This document shows positions 43,794 to 51,798 of a DNA stretch of 64,000 nt, piece by piece. A model generated the notes under the pieces. That model was not told where the DNA came from. It did not search any database and saw only the letters and a list, made by a program, of their open reading frames with translations. Where the stretch lies: the NCBI RefSeq assembly GCF_011759585.1, contig NZ_JAAOYV010000001.1:248001-312000 (forward strand), read 5' to 3'. The translations under genes and the position numbers were made by a program. The stretch is from Frigoribacterium endophyticum. GTDB taxonomy: Bacteria; Actinomycetota; Actinomycetes; Actinomycetales; Microbacteriaceae. The stretch's first letter is position 1, and each line of letters opens with the position of its first letter.

Positions 43794-44611
43794 GCGGTGA
43801 GCTTTCGGGTCACGGTGGAGCCGACGCGGGCGTCGAGCCCCGGCAGGGCGGCGACGCGGTCGCCGACCGAGTCGGCGCGGAGGTGGCCCTCGGCCCCGCC
43901 CCAGACGACCGTGTCGAAGAAGGTGCGCTCGGAGTCGGCGCGCTCGATGGCACCGATCGGCCAGACGGCCTTCGCGAGGGAGGCGCGGGTCTGCTTGACG
44001 GCACGCGCCGAGTCGGCGAGGCGCCAGTGGGCCTCGAGGTCGAAGAACCGCTCGTGGCGGCGCTTGATCGCCCGGACGCGGTCGAGGACGGCGCTCAGCG
44101 CCGGGCTCGCGGCGCGGAGCTCGAGCACGTCGTAGGCCTCGCCGAGCACCCACTCGTCGACGAGCCCGGTGGTCATGTGCTCGGCGACGATCGGCACGCC
44201 CTTGTTGATCGCCTCGAGGGCGCGGGTGATCGGGCCGCGGCGCTCGGCGGCCTCGGAGGCGGCGTGGCGGCGCGGGCCCTCCTCGTCGTCACGGAGGCGC
44301 GGGCGGCCGTGCGCCTCGAGCACGGCGTCGAGGGCGTCGGCCAGCCAGAACTTCTCGAAGGCCCACGTGACGAGGAAGGCGGTGACGCGGGCGTCCTTGT
44401 GCGTCGCGGTGACGAGGAGGTTGCGGAGGTGCTCCATCGTGGCGGCCTCGAGCCGGCCGAGGTGGCGCAGCAGGCGCAGCTCGTCGTCGCCGAGCGGGGA
44501 GGCCTCGAAGGGCGTCAGGTCGAGCTCGGGGCGGAGGGTGCCCTGGGCGGTCAGGGTGAACTCGCGCATGTCGAACTCGGTGGTGTCGTAGGGGTCACCG
44601 TCGATCGTCAT
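43790..44611 (-). CDS. Ferritin-like paralogue with degenerate metal site
   Basis: 273 residues, clearly homologous to the protein at 40558 (DLTPFEASPLGDDELRLLR against DLDHFKENPLSADSLRTLR; FLVTWAFEKFWLADAL against FMTMWNREEFWHGEAL). E55 and E153 remain, but the E-x-x-H of helix 2 has become K87/L90, and helix 4 lacks the E-x-x-H. It therefore probably cannot hold two irons and may be a structural partner of the intact paralogue. ATG 44611 with GAGAGGATC upstream; first gene of the minus-strand operon. Confidence 0.7.
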   Translation of the reverse strand: MTIDGDPYDTTEFDMREFTLTAQGTLRPELDLTPFEASPLGDDELRLLRHLGRLEAATMEHLRNLLVTATHKDARVTAFLVTWAFEKFWLADALDAVLEAHGRPRLRDDEEGPRRHAASEAAERRGPITRALEAINKGVPIVAEHMTTGLVDEWVLGEAYDVLELRAASPALSAVLDRVRAIKRRHERFFDLEAHWRLADSARAVKQTRASLAKAVWPIGAIERADSERTFFDTVVWGGAEGHLRADSVGDRVAALPGLDARVGSTVTRKLTA

Positions 44612-44684
44612 GACCAGTGATCCTCTCGTGACGCGTTCGTGCGGGCGGGCGGGGCACGATGCACGCTGCGAGCCCTCAAGACCG

Positions 44685-44690
44685 TATCGT
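44685..44690 (+). promoter_or_regulatory. -10 element for a leaderless SDR transcript
   Basis: TATCGT ends 7 bases before the ATG at 44698 and no SD is present (AAGCGGC), the layout of actinobacterial leaderless mRNAs. Lies in the 86-bp divergent gap of the lipid cluster. Confidence 0.45.
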
Positions 44691-44697
44691 AAGCGGC

Positions 44698-45477
44698 ATG
44701 GCAACAGCGCTCGTCACCGGGGGCACGTCCGGCATCGGAGCCGAATTCGCCCGCCAACTCGCCGCACGTGGCTGGGACCTCGTCCTGGTCGCGCGTGACG
44801 CGACCCGACTCGACGAGACGGCCGCCGCGCTCCGCGCGACGGGCCGCCGGGTCGAGGTCCTCTCCGCCGACCTCGGCGACCGCTCCGACGTCGACCGGGT
44901 CGCCGCCCGGCTGGCCGACGAGGCCTCCCCGGTCGAGCTGCTCGTCAACAACGCCGGCTTCGGCGTGCACACGCCCCTGACGTCGGAGGACGTCGCGACG
45001 CACGACGCGGCGTTCGAGGTGATGGTCCGCAGCGTGCTGGTGCTGTCCGGGTCCGCGGCACGCGCCATGCGCCTCCGGGGCCGCGGCCGCATCGTCAACG
45101 TGTCGAGCACGGCCGGCTTCATGACCATGGGCGGCTACTCGGCCATCAAGGCCTGGGTGACCTCGTTCAGCGAGAGCCTGTCGGTCGAGCTGGCGGGCAC
45201 GGGCGTCGGCGTCACGGTGCTGCTGCCGGGCTGGGTGAAGACGGAGTTCCATCAGCGCGCCGGCATCCGGTCGTCGAGCATCCCGAACGCATTGTGGCTC
45301 GGCGCCGAACCACTGGTCGCCGCGTGCCTGCGCGACGTCGATGACAACAAGGTGGTCTCCATGCCCACGGTTCGGTACCGCGTGCTGTTCTGGTTGGTGC
45401 GGCACGCTCCGCGCAGCGTCGTGCGCCGCGTCTCGGGCGCCATCTCGTCGAGCCGTCGGAAGCCCGCGGAGTCGTGA
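44698..45477 (+). CDS. SDR of the ether-lipid cluster (candidate alkyl-/acyl-DHAP reductase)
   Basis: 259 residues, classical SDR: TGGTSGIG (7-14), NNAG (84-87), S136/S137, Y147 and K151 (GGYSAIK). The C-terminal basic segment (RYRVLFWLVRHAPRSVVRRVSG) is amphipathic and could hold the enzyme at the membrane, as in DHRS7B/AYR1-type lipid reductases. First of three tightly overlapping genes (SDR, acyltransferase, AGPS-like). Role in reducing alkyl-DHAP is inferred from context. Confidence 0.85.
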   Translation: MATALVTGGTSGIGAEFARQLAARGWDLVLVARDATRLDETAAALRATGRRVEVLSADLGDRSDVDRVAARLADEASPVELLVNNAGFGVHTPLTSEDVATHDAAFEVMVRSVLVLSGSAARAMRLRGRGRIVNVSSTAGFMTMGGYSAIKAWVTSFSESLSVELAGTGVGVTVLLPGWVKTEFHQRAGIRSSSIPNALWLGAEPLVAACLRDVDDNKVVSMPTVRYRVLFWLVRHAPRSVVRRVSGAISSSRRKPAES

Positions 45478-46400
45478 GCGACCCCAGCCGGCCCGGCCAC
45501 CCGCGGCGCGAGGCCGTCGCCCGCGCCGCGACCGACGTCACCGACCGCTTCAGCTCGCGCGGCCGGGCGATGGCCCGGTACGTCGCCCAGCGCGTCGTCC
45601 TCAAGCCGACGATCTGGTCGATCACGAGCGTCACCGTCATCGACCGCGACCGCCTCAAGGGCGTCGAGGGCGGCTTCATCGTGGTCGCGAACCACTCGAG
45701 CCATCTCGACGCGCCCCTCATTCTCGGCGCGCTGCCGCGCCGGCTCGCCCGCTACCTCGCCACCGGGGCCGCGGCCGACTACTTCTTCGACGTGCCGTGG
45801 CGCCGTCAGCTGACCGAGCTGTTCTTCAACGCCTTCCCCGTGCAGCGCGGCTCGTCGACCGCGACGCCCGCGGGCACGCCCGGCTCGGCGACGCCCCAGG
45901 CCCCCGGGGCCGTCGCCGCGGCGGCGGCCGCGGCCGCCGCGCACCCGTCGACCGGCGCGACGCCGGCGCAGTCCGCCGCCCGCCGCAAGGCCGCCGCGAA
46001 GTCGGCCGCCCGCAAGCGCGCCGGCCAGCCCACGGTCAGCGCCCGGTCGCTGCTCGAGCGCGGCTACCCCGTGCTGGTCTTCCCCGAGGGCACGCGCTCG
46101 AAGGACGGCTCGGTCGCCGCGTTCAAGCCCGGTGCCGCCGCGCTGTCGGCGGCGTGCGACGTGCCGATCATCCCCCTCGCCCTGATCGGGGCGCACATCG
46201 CCCACCCCCGCGGGTCGGCCTGGCCGAGGCCCGGCCGGCTGCCCGTCGGCGTGGCCTTCGGCGACCCGATGCGGCCCGAGCCCGGCGAGACGCCGGTGCA
46301 GTTCTCGGCCCGCCTGCGCGACGAGATCCTGCGTCTGAAGGACGCGAACACCGCCCGTATCCTGGGTCCCGAGACCCCGTCCGAAGGAGCACGACCGTGA
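45474..46400 (+). CDS. PlsC-type 1-acylglycerol-3-phosphate (or related) acyltransferase
   Basis: 308 residues from GTG 45474, overlapping the SDR stop. Motif I N73-H74-SSHL-D79 (catalytic His/Asp) and motif III FPEGTRS (203-209) are intact. Between them lies an Ala/Pro/Lys-rich low-complexity insertion of about 60 residues (127-187) absent from usual PlsC proteins. Expected to acylate a lyso-phospholipid or DHAP at the inner membrane face. Its stop overlaps the AGPS start (GTGA). Confidence 0.9.
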   Translation: MSDPSRPGHPRREAVARAATDVTDRFSSRGRAMARYVAQRVVLKPTIWSITSVTVIDRDRLKGVEGGFIVVANHSSHLDAPLILGALPRRLARYLATGAAADYFFDVPWRRQLTELFFNAFPVQRGSSTATPAGTPGSATPQAPGAVAAAAAAAAAHPSTGATPAQSAARRKAAAKSAARKRAGQPTVSARSLLERGYPVLVFPEGTRSKDGSVAAFKPGAAALSAACDVPIIPLALIGAHIAHPRGSAWPRPGRLPVGVAFGDPMRPEPGETPVQFSARLRDEILRLKDANTARILGPETPSEGARP

Positions 46401-48103
46401 CCGACGTCCAGAGCAAGCCGGAGACCGAGGTGCGCGACCACGGCGTCGCGCACATGAAGTGGTGGGGCTGGGGCGTCGAGGGCGTCGCCTTCCACCACGA
46501 CGACAAGCCGGGCTTCGCCCCGTTCGTCAAGAAGATCGTCGGCGTCGAGCTGTCGCAGGGCCAGCACGACACGGGCCTCGACTTCTCGCAGCTGACCGTC
46601 CCGGCCTCGCGCGCCTCCTCCGAGGTCGTCGACTCGCTCGTGCAGATCGTCGGCACCGAGCACGTCGACCAGGGCGACCACGACCGCGTCGTCCACACGT
46701 ACGGCAAGAGCATCCGCGACCTGATCCGCATCCGTGCGGGCGTCCTCGACCGGGTGCCCGACGTCGTCGTCTACCCGGCCGACGAGGCCGAGGTGCAGCA
46801 GATCGTCGACCTCGCCGTCGCGAGCGACGTCGTGCTCATCCCCTTCGGCGGCGGCAGCAACATCGTCGGCAGCCTCGAGCCGATGCCCACGGAGGAGCGC
46901 ACCGTCGTCTCGCTCGACATGGGCCGCCTCTCGAAGGTGCTCCACGTCGATGAAGACAGCGGTCTCGCCCGCATCCAGGCCGGCGGCCAGGGCCCCGACC
47001 TGGAGGAGCAGCTCAACGCCCGCGGCTGGACCCTCGGCCACTTCCCCGACAGCTTCACGCACTCGACGATGGGGGGCTGGGTCGCGACCCGCTCCTCCGG
47101 CATGCAGAGCGACAAGTACGGCGACATCGCCGACATCACCAAGGGGCTGCGCGTCGTCCGCCCCGGGGGCGTGCTCGTCATCCGGGCCGTGCCCAGCGCC
47201 TCCACCGGGCCGTCGCTCCGCGAGATGATCATCGGCTCCGAGGGGCGCCTCGGCGTCATCACCGAGGTCACCGCGCAGGTGCACCGCCTGCCCGAGAAGC
47301 GCGAGATCCTCGCCTACCTCTTCCCGTCGTGGCACGACGGCCTCGCGGCGATGCAGGCCATCGCCGAGAGCGACGCCCACCCGTCGGTGACGCGCGTCAG
47401 CGACGCCCACGAGACCGCGTTCTCGTTCGCGACCTCGAAGGAGAGCAAGGGCATCTCGAAGGTCGTCAACGACGCCCTGCCCAAGGTGCTGAAGGCCAAG
47501 GGCTGGGACGTCGAGGCGATGTGCCTGTCGTTCATCGGCTACGAGGGCAGCCCCGAGCACGTCGCCCAGACGCAGAAGGCCGTCGCCAAGATCGTGAAGG
47601 CGAACCGCGGCATGAGCGTCGGCAAGGGGCCGGGCAAGCTCTACGACCAGAAGAAGTTCGACACGCCCTACCTGCGCGACTTCTTCATGGACCACGGAGG
47701 CGCGGCCGACGTCAGCGAGACCGCCGCGCCGTGGTCGAAGCTGCGCGACGTCTCCGCCCGCGTCTACGCCGCGGCGAACCAGGCGTTCGACCAGATCGGC
47801 GTGCAGGGCTGGATCATGGGCCACCTGTCGCACTCGTACCACTCGGGGGCGTGCCTCTACTTCACCTTCGCCTTCGAGCACGGCGCCGACGCCGAGGCCG
47901 AGTACGACGTCGTGAAGCACGCGATCCAGCAGGCGTTCATCGACACCGGCGCGACCGTGTCGCACCACCACGGCGTCGGCCTCGAGCACGCCCCGTGGCT
48001 CGAGCAGGACGTCTCGACGCAGGGCATCCAGGTGATGCAGGGGCTGTTCGACTCGGCCGACCCGGGCCGCGTCTTCAACCCGGGCAAGATCACCGGCGCG
48101 TAG
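46397..48103 (+). CDS. Alkylglycerone-phosphate (alkyl-DHAP) synthase-like FAD enzyme
   Basis: 568 residues. MKWWGWG near the N-terminus and the FAD-binding PCMH domain (PFGGGSNIVGSLE; HSTMGGWVATRSSGM) are followed by the FAD-oxidase C domain with GHLSHSYHSGACLYFTFAF and the triple histidine SHHHGVG (H523-H525). These are the hallmark segments of alkyl-DHAP synthase (AGPS), which swaps the acyl chain of acyl-DHAP for a fatty alcohol to form the ether bond. Ends in a long hairpin terminator. With the reductase next door it gives the core of an ether-lipid pathway. Alternative: a generic FAD-linked oxidase, less likely given the motifs. Confidence 0.88.
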   Translation: MTDVQSKPETEVRDHGVAHMKWWGWGVEGVAFHHDDKPGFAPFVKKIVGVELSQGQHDTGLDFSQLTVPASRASSEVVDSLVQIVGTEHVDQGDHDRVVHTYGKSIRDLIRIRAGVLDRVPDVVVYPADEAEVQQIVDLAVASDVVLIPFGGGSNIVGSLEPMPTEERTVVSLDMGRLSKVLHVDEDSGLARIQAGGQGPDLEEQLNARGWTLGHFPDSFTHSTMGGWVATRSSGMQSDKYGDIADITKGLRVVRPGGVLVIRAVPSASTGPSLREMIIGSEGRLGVITEVTAQVHRLPEKREILAYLFPSWHDGLAAMQAIAESDAHPSVTRVSDAHETAFSFATSKESKGISKVVNDALPKVLKAKGWDVEAMCLSFIGYEGSPEHVAQTQKAVAKIVKANRGMSVGKGPGKLYDQKKFDTPYLRDFFMDHGGAADVSETAAPWSKLRDVSARVYAAANQAFDQIGVQGWIMGHLSHSYHSGACLYFTFAFEHGADAEAEYDVVKHAIQQAFIDTGATVSHHHGVGLEHAPWLEQDVSTQGIQVMQGLFDSADPGRVFNPGKITGA

Positions 48104-48110
48104 CGACCGG

Positions 48111-48154
48111 GCCGGAGGCGCGGGTGGGCCCTCGGGCCGACCCGCGCCTCCGGC
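48111..48154 (+). terminator. Hairpin terminator of the lipid operon
   Basis: 15-bp stem GCCGGAGGCGCGGGT / ACCCGCGCCTCCGGC, 7 bases past the stop; loop also self-pairs (GGCCC/GGGCC). Confidence 0.85.
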
Positions 48155-48261
48155 ACGTCCGGCACGTCCTGCACCTCCGGTCACCGGGAACACGGCCGAC
48201 CTAGGATGTGTTGATCGCAGGTACCGCTCGCACCCGGCGGGCCCTCACGGAAGAGACGCGC

Positions 48262-49206
48262 ATGACCGGCATCCACGGCGACATCACCTCGGCCTTCGGC
48301 GACACCCCCCTCGTACGGTTGAACGCGCTCGCCGTGCCCGGCGGCGCGGAGGTCGTCGTCAAGCTGGAGTTCTACAACCCCGGCGGCAGCGTCAAGGACC
48401 GCCTCGGCGTGGCCATCGTCGACGCGGCCGAGGCGAGCGGCGAGCTCAGGCCCGGCGGCACGATCGTGGAGGGCTCCAGCGGCAACACCGGCATCGCCCT
48501 CGCGCTCGTCGGCGCCGCCCGCGGCTACCGCGTCGTCGTCACGATGCCCGAGACGATGAGCGTCGAGCGCCGCACGATCATCGCCGCCTACGGCGCCGAG
48601 GTCGTGCTCACCCCCGGCAGCGAGGGAATGCGCGGCGCCGTCGAGCGCGCGAAGCAGATCGTCGACGAGACCGAGGGCGCCGTCTGGGCCCGGCAGTTCG
48701 AGACCGAGGCCAACGCGGAGATCCACCGCCGGACGACCGCCCCCGAGATCCTGCGCGACACGGACGGGAAGATCGACTTCTTCGTCGCCGGCGTCGGCAC
48801 GGGCGGCACCATCACCGGCGTCGGCCAGGTGCTGCACGAGCAGGTGCCCGGCGTGAAGGTCGTGGCCGTCGAGCCCGCCGACTCGCCACTGCTCAGCGAG
48901 GGCAAGGCCGGCCCGCACAAGATCCAGGGCATCGGCGCCAACTTCGTGCCGGAGCTGCTCGACCGGTCGCAGATCGACGAGGTGTTCCCCGTCCAGCTCG
49001 ACGACGCCCTGCGGGTCGCCCGCGACCTCGCCGCGAGGGAGGGCATCCTCTCCGGCATCTCGTCGGGAGCGATCGTCCACGCCGCGCTCGAGATCGCCGC
49101 CCGGCCCGAGAACGCCGGCAAGCGCATCGTGGCCATCGTCTGCGACACGGGCGAGCGCTACCTGTCGACGGTCCTCTTCCAGGGCCTCGCGGGCGCCGGC
49201 GCTTAG
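48262..49206 (+). CDS. cysK: Cysteine synthase A (O-acetylserine sulfhydrylase)
   Basis: 314 residues. PLP lysine in NPGGSVKDRLG, EGSSGNTGIAL substrate loop, GVGTGGTITGVG phosphate loop and SSGA near the end, all as in CysK/CysM. Makes cysteine from O-acetylserine and sulfide in the cytoplasm. ATG 48262 (RMTGIHGDITSAFGDTPLV) aligns with family starts. One base separates it from cysE: a typical actinobacterial cysK-cysE pair. Confidence 0.96.
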   Translation: MTGIHGDITSAFGDTPLVRLNALAVPGGAEVVVKLEFYNPGGSVKDRLGVAIVDAAEASGELRPGGTIVEGSSGNTGIALALVGAARGYRVVVTMPETMSVERRTIIAAYGAEVVLTPGSEGMRGAVERAKQIVDETEGAVWARQFETEANAEIHRRTTAPEILRDTDGKIDFFVAGVGTGGTITGVGQVLHEQVPGVKVVAVEPADSPLLSEGKAGPHKIQGIGANFVPELLDRSQIDEVFPVQLDDALRVARDLAAREGILSGISSGAIVHAALEIAARPENAGKRIVAIVCDTGERYLSTVLFQGLAGAGA

Positions 49207-49207
49207 C

Positions 49208-49759
49208 GTGCGGGCGGTCGCCCGCCTGGCGGAGGACGTCGCGGCCGTGCGGCGGCGCGACCCCGCCGCCCGGGGGCGTCTCGAGACGGCCCTGGTCTAC
49301 CCGGGGCTGCACGCCGTGTGGCTGCACCGCGTGGCGAGCCGCCTGTGGCGGGCCGAGGGCCCGGCCCGCCGGCTCGGCGGGCGCGTCGCCGCGCGGCTGG
49401 TGGCCCACGCGGCGCGGTCGCTGACGGGGGTGGAGATCCACCCCGGGGCCCGCCTGGGGCGCCGCTTGTTCATCGACCACGGCCTGGGCACGGTCGTCGG
49501 CGAGACGGCGGTCGTGGGCGACGACTGCACGCTCTTCCACGGCGTGACGCTCGGCGGCAAGGGCGGGCGGGGCGCGGGGGCGCGCCGCCACCCGACGCTC
49601 GAGGACGGCGTGACGGTGGGCGCGGGCGCCTCCGTGATCGGCGGGGTCGTGGTCGGGGCGCGCAGCGTCGTGGGCGCGGGCGCCGTCGTCACGAAGGACG
49701 TGCCGGCGGACTCGGTCGCGACCGGGGTGCCCGCCGTGAGCCGGCCGCGCGGCGCCTGA
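49208..49759 (+). CDS. cysE: Serine O-acetyltransferase, short form
   Basis: 183 residues. Left-handed beta-helix hexapeptide repeats with the SAT motifs ALVYPGLHAVWLHRVAS, GVEIHPGARLGRRLFIDHGLGTVVGETA and FHGVTLGGKGG; catalytic His in DHG. Acetylates serine for CysK. GTG start two bases after the cysK stop, so translation is coupled. Truncated N-terminal helical part is normal for this branch. Confidence 0.95.
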   Translation: MRAVARLAEDVAAVRRRDPAARGRLETALVYPGLHAVWLHRVASRLWRAEGPARRLGGRVAARLVAHAARSLTGVEIHPGARLGRRLFIDHGLGTVVGETAVVGDDCTLFHGVTLGGKGGRGAGARRHPTLEDGVTVGAGASVIGGVVVGARSVVGAGAVVTKDVPADSVATGVPAVSRPRGA

Positions 49760-49854
49760 GCGGCGGCGCCTGCCTGCTCGCGCGCCTGCGCGCCCGCACG
49801 CCCGCTCTGCTCGGCGTGCTCGGCATGCTCGGCGTGCTCGCGTGGCCTCGGCGT

Positions 49855-49933
49855 GCGTCGACGGTTCAGGAGGCGGCGGCGTCCCGTGCGCCGCGCGGGC
49901 GCCTCGCGCCGGCCGCTCCTGAACCGTCGACGC
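49855..49933. repeat. 79-bp palindromic repeat element, copy 2
   Basis: GCGTCGACGGTTCAGGAG (49855-49872) and its perfect inverse CTCCTGAACCGTCGACGC (49916-49933) flank a 43-bp interior, homologous to the element at 39687-39767. In the convergent gap between cysE and the ABC permease. Preceded by imperfect TGCTCGGCG tandem repeats (about 49808-49843). Confidence 0.75.
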
Positions 49934-49939
49934 GGCCCG

Positions 49940-50701
49940 TCAGCGCCGCGGCTCCCACCGGAACGACCGCATCGCCGCGACGCCCCCCACCACGGCCCAC
50001 CCCACGCTCGGCAGCAGCAGCCACGGCAGCAGCCCCAGGTCGCCGCCGTCCCACGCCAGGGTCACCAGCTCCATCAGCCCGCCGCCCGGCAGCAGCCGCT
50101 TGACGGCGACGAGGTCGTCCGCACCCGTCAGCTGGAACCAGAACCCCACCCCGAGCGTCAGCAGGAAGAAGGGCATCGTCGTGTACTGCGCGTGCTCCGG
50201 CGACGTGGTGACGCCGGCCGTGGCGAGCGCCGCCCCGACGAACATCGCCTCCGCGATCAGCACGGCCACGACGAGCAGCCCGGCGTGCACCGGCGGTCTC
50301 TGCACCCCGAGCACCCCCAGCACGACGACGAGCTGCGCCACGCTCACCGCCACCACGGGCAGCACGAGCCCGGCGAGCAGCCCGCGGTCCGACACCGACC
50401 CCCCGCGCAGCCGCTTGAGGTACAGCGTCTGCCGGCGGGCGGCGAGCGTCGTCGTCACGGTGACGTAGACGCCCATGCCGACCATGCCGAGGATCTGCAC
50501 GCCGGCGAGCACGCCGGCGCTGTCGGCCCCGTCGAGCACGAGCAGCAGGGCTCCGAAGGCGAGCGGCACGAGCACGGCGCACGCGGCGACCGTGCGGTTG
50601 CGCACGATCATGCGCAGCTCGGCGACGCCGATCGCGAGCACGGCGTTCACGGGTCGCCCGGTCGTCGGGCGGGGAGGGGCGGTGGCGGTCGAGGTGGTCA
50701 C
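49940..50701 (-). CDS. ABC-2-type transporter permease
   Basis: 253 residues, six hydrophobic segments, with ELRMIVRNRTVAACAVLVPLAFG at the first span as in ABC-2 exporters. GTG start at 50701. Encoded 56 bp after the ATPase and on the same strand. Exports an unknown substrate, probably a drug, peptide or lipid; the adjacent two-component system would sense it. Confidence 0.85.
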   Translation of the reverse strand: MTTSTATAPPRPTTGRPVNAVLAIGVAELRMIVRNRTVAACAVLVPLAFGALLLVLDGADSAGVLAGVQILGMVGMGVYVTVTTTLAARRQTLYLKRLRGGSVSDRGLLAGLVLPVVAVSVAQLVVVLGVLGVQRPPVHAGLLVVAVLIAEAMFVGAALATAGVTTSPEHAQYTTMPFFLLTLGVGFWFQLTGADDLVAVKRLLPGGGLMELVTLAWDGGDLGLLPWLLLPSVGWAVVGGVAAMRSFRWEPRR

Positions 50702-50756
50702 GAGAGGTCCTTCCGGTGGGGTGTGCAGGAGGCGCGGGTCGGCCCGAGCGGGCCGG

Positions 50757-51668
50757 TCACGCGTGGCTCAGCGAGCGGAACACGTCGTCGAGCCCCGACT
50801 CGTGCGCGCTGAGGCGCTCGAGCTCGTGCCCGGCGTCGGTCGCCCAGGCGAGCAGGGCGGCGACGTCGCGCTGCGGGTCGGCGGTCTCGACGACGACCAG
50901 CCCGTTCTCGGTGCGGGCGACGGGCAGCGGCAGGTCGTCGAGCGGCCCCGGGGCGACGAAGCGCACGGTCGTGGTCGACCCCGCGGTGAGGTCGGCCACG
51001 GTGCCCTCGCGGCGGAGCGTGCCCCGGTGCATCAGGCCGATGCGGTCGGCGTGCTGCTGGGCCTCCTCGAGGTAGTGGGTGGTCAGGAGGAAGGTGACGC
51101 CCGCCTCCCGCAGCTCCGTCACGACGGCCCAGAGCCGGTCGCGGGCCTCCGGGTCGAGGCCGGTCGTGGGCTCGTCGAGGAAGACCAGCTCGGGCGTGCC
51201 CCAGATCGCCCCGGCGAAGTCGACGCGGCGCTTCTCGCCGCCCGACAGCTGGAGCACGCGCGCGTCGGCGCGGTGGTCGATGCCCACCCGGGCGAGCACG
51301 GCGTCGACGTCGTCGGCCCGGCCCGACACGGCGCCCGAGAGGGCGACGCTCTCGCGCACGGTGAGCTCGCCGGCCAGGCCGGAGTCCTGCAGCATCAGGC
51401 CCACGCGGGGCCGGGTGCGGGCGCGGTCGGCGGGGTCGCCGCCGAGCACCTCGACGCGGCCCGTGGTGGGGCGCCGGTGCCCCTCGAGCACCTCGAGCGT
51501 GGTCGTCTTGCCCGCGCCGTTCGTGCCGAGCAGGGCGTACAGCTCTCCGCGGCGCACGGTGAGGTCGAGGTCGGAGACGGCGACGTGCCCGTCGTAGGAG
51601 CAGCCCAGGCCGGAGGCGCGGATCACGTCGTCCGTCGCCGGCGGGGCCGGTCGTGTGGTGTCGGTCAT
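50757..51668 (-). CDS. ABC transporter ATP-binding protein (drug/ABC-2 export type)
   Basis: 303 residues. Walker A GTNGAGKTTT, Q-loop LMLQDSGL, signature LSGGEKRRVDFA, Walker B LVFLDEPTTGLDP, H-loop TTHYLEEA. The C-terminal 90-residue extension is typical of exporter ATPases (CcmA/DrrA type). Start ATG 51668; divergent from the histidine kinase with a perfect palindrome in the gap. Confidence 0.93.
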   Translation of the reverse strand: MTDTTRPAPPATDDVIRASGLGCSYDGHVAVSDLDLTVRRGELYALLGTNGAGKTTTLEVLEGHRRPTTGRVEVLGGDPADRARTRPRVGLMLQDSGLAGELTVRESVALSGAVSGRADDVDAVLARVGIDHRADARVLQLSGGEKRRVDFAGAIWGTPELVFLDEPTTGLDPEARDRLWAVVTELREAGVTFLLTTHYLEEAQQHADRIGLMHRGTLRREGTVADLTAGSTTTVRFVAPGPLDDLPLPVARTENGLVVVETADPQRDVAALLAWATDAGHELERLSAHESGLDDVFRSLSHA

Positions 51669-51722
51669 GACCACGACGATCCCCGGTGCGGGCGTCGGGG
51701 CCCAGTGTCGCCGGGGCACGAG

Positions 51723-51746
51723 TCGACGTGACACTTGTCACGTCGA
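51723..51746. promoter_or_regulatory. Perfect palindrome in the ABC/two-component divergent promoter
   Basis: Arms TCGACGTGACA (51723-51733) and TGTCACGTCGA (51736-51746) around CT: 11-base perfect inverted repeat. Position between the ABC gene (start 51668) and the kinase gene (start 51799) makes it a candidate binding site for the response regulator. Confidence 0.5.
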
Positions 51747-51798
51747 GTCGTGACGGGAGGCGGGTCCGGCCCGCGGGCGCGGCCGTTACCGTGGGGGG

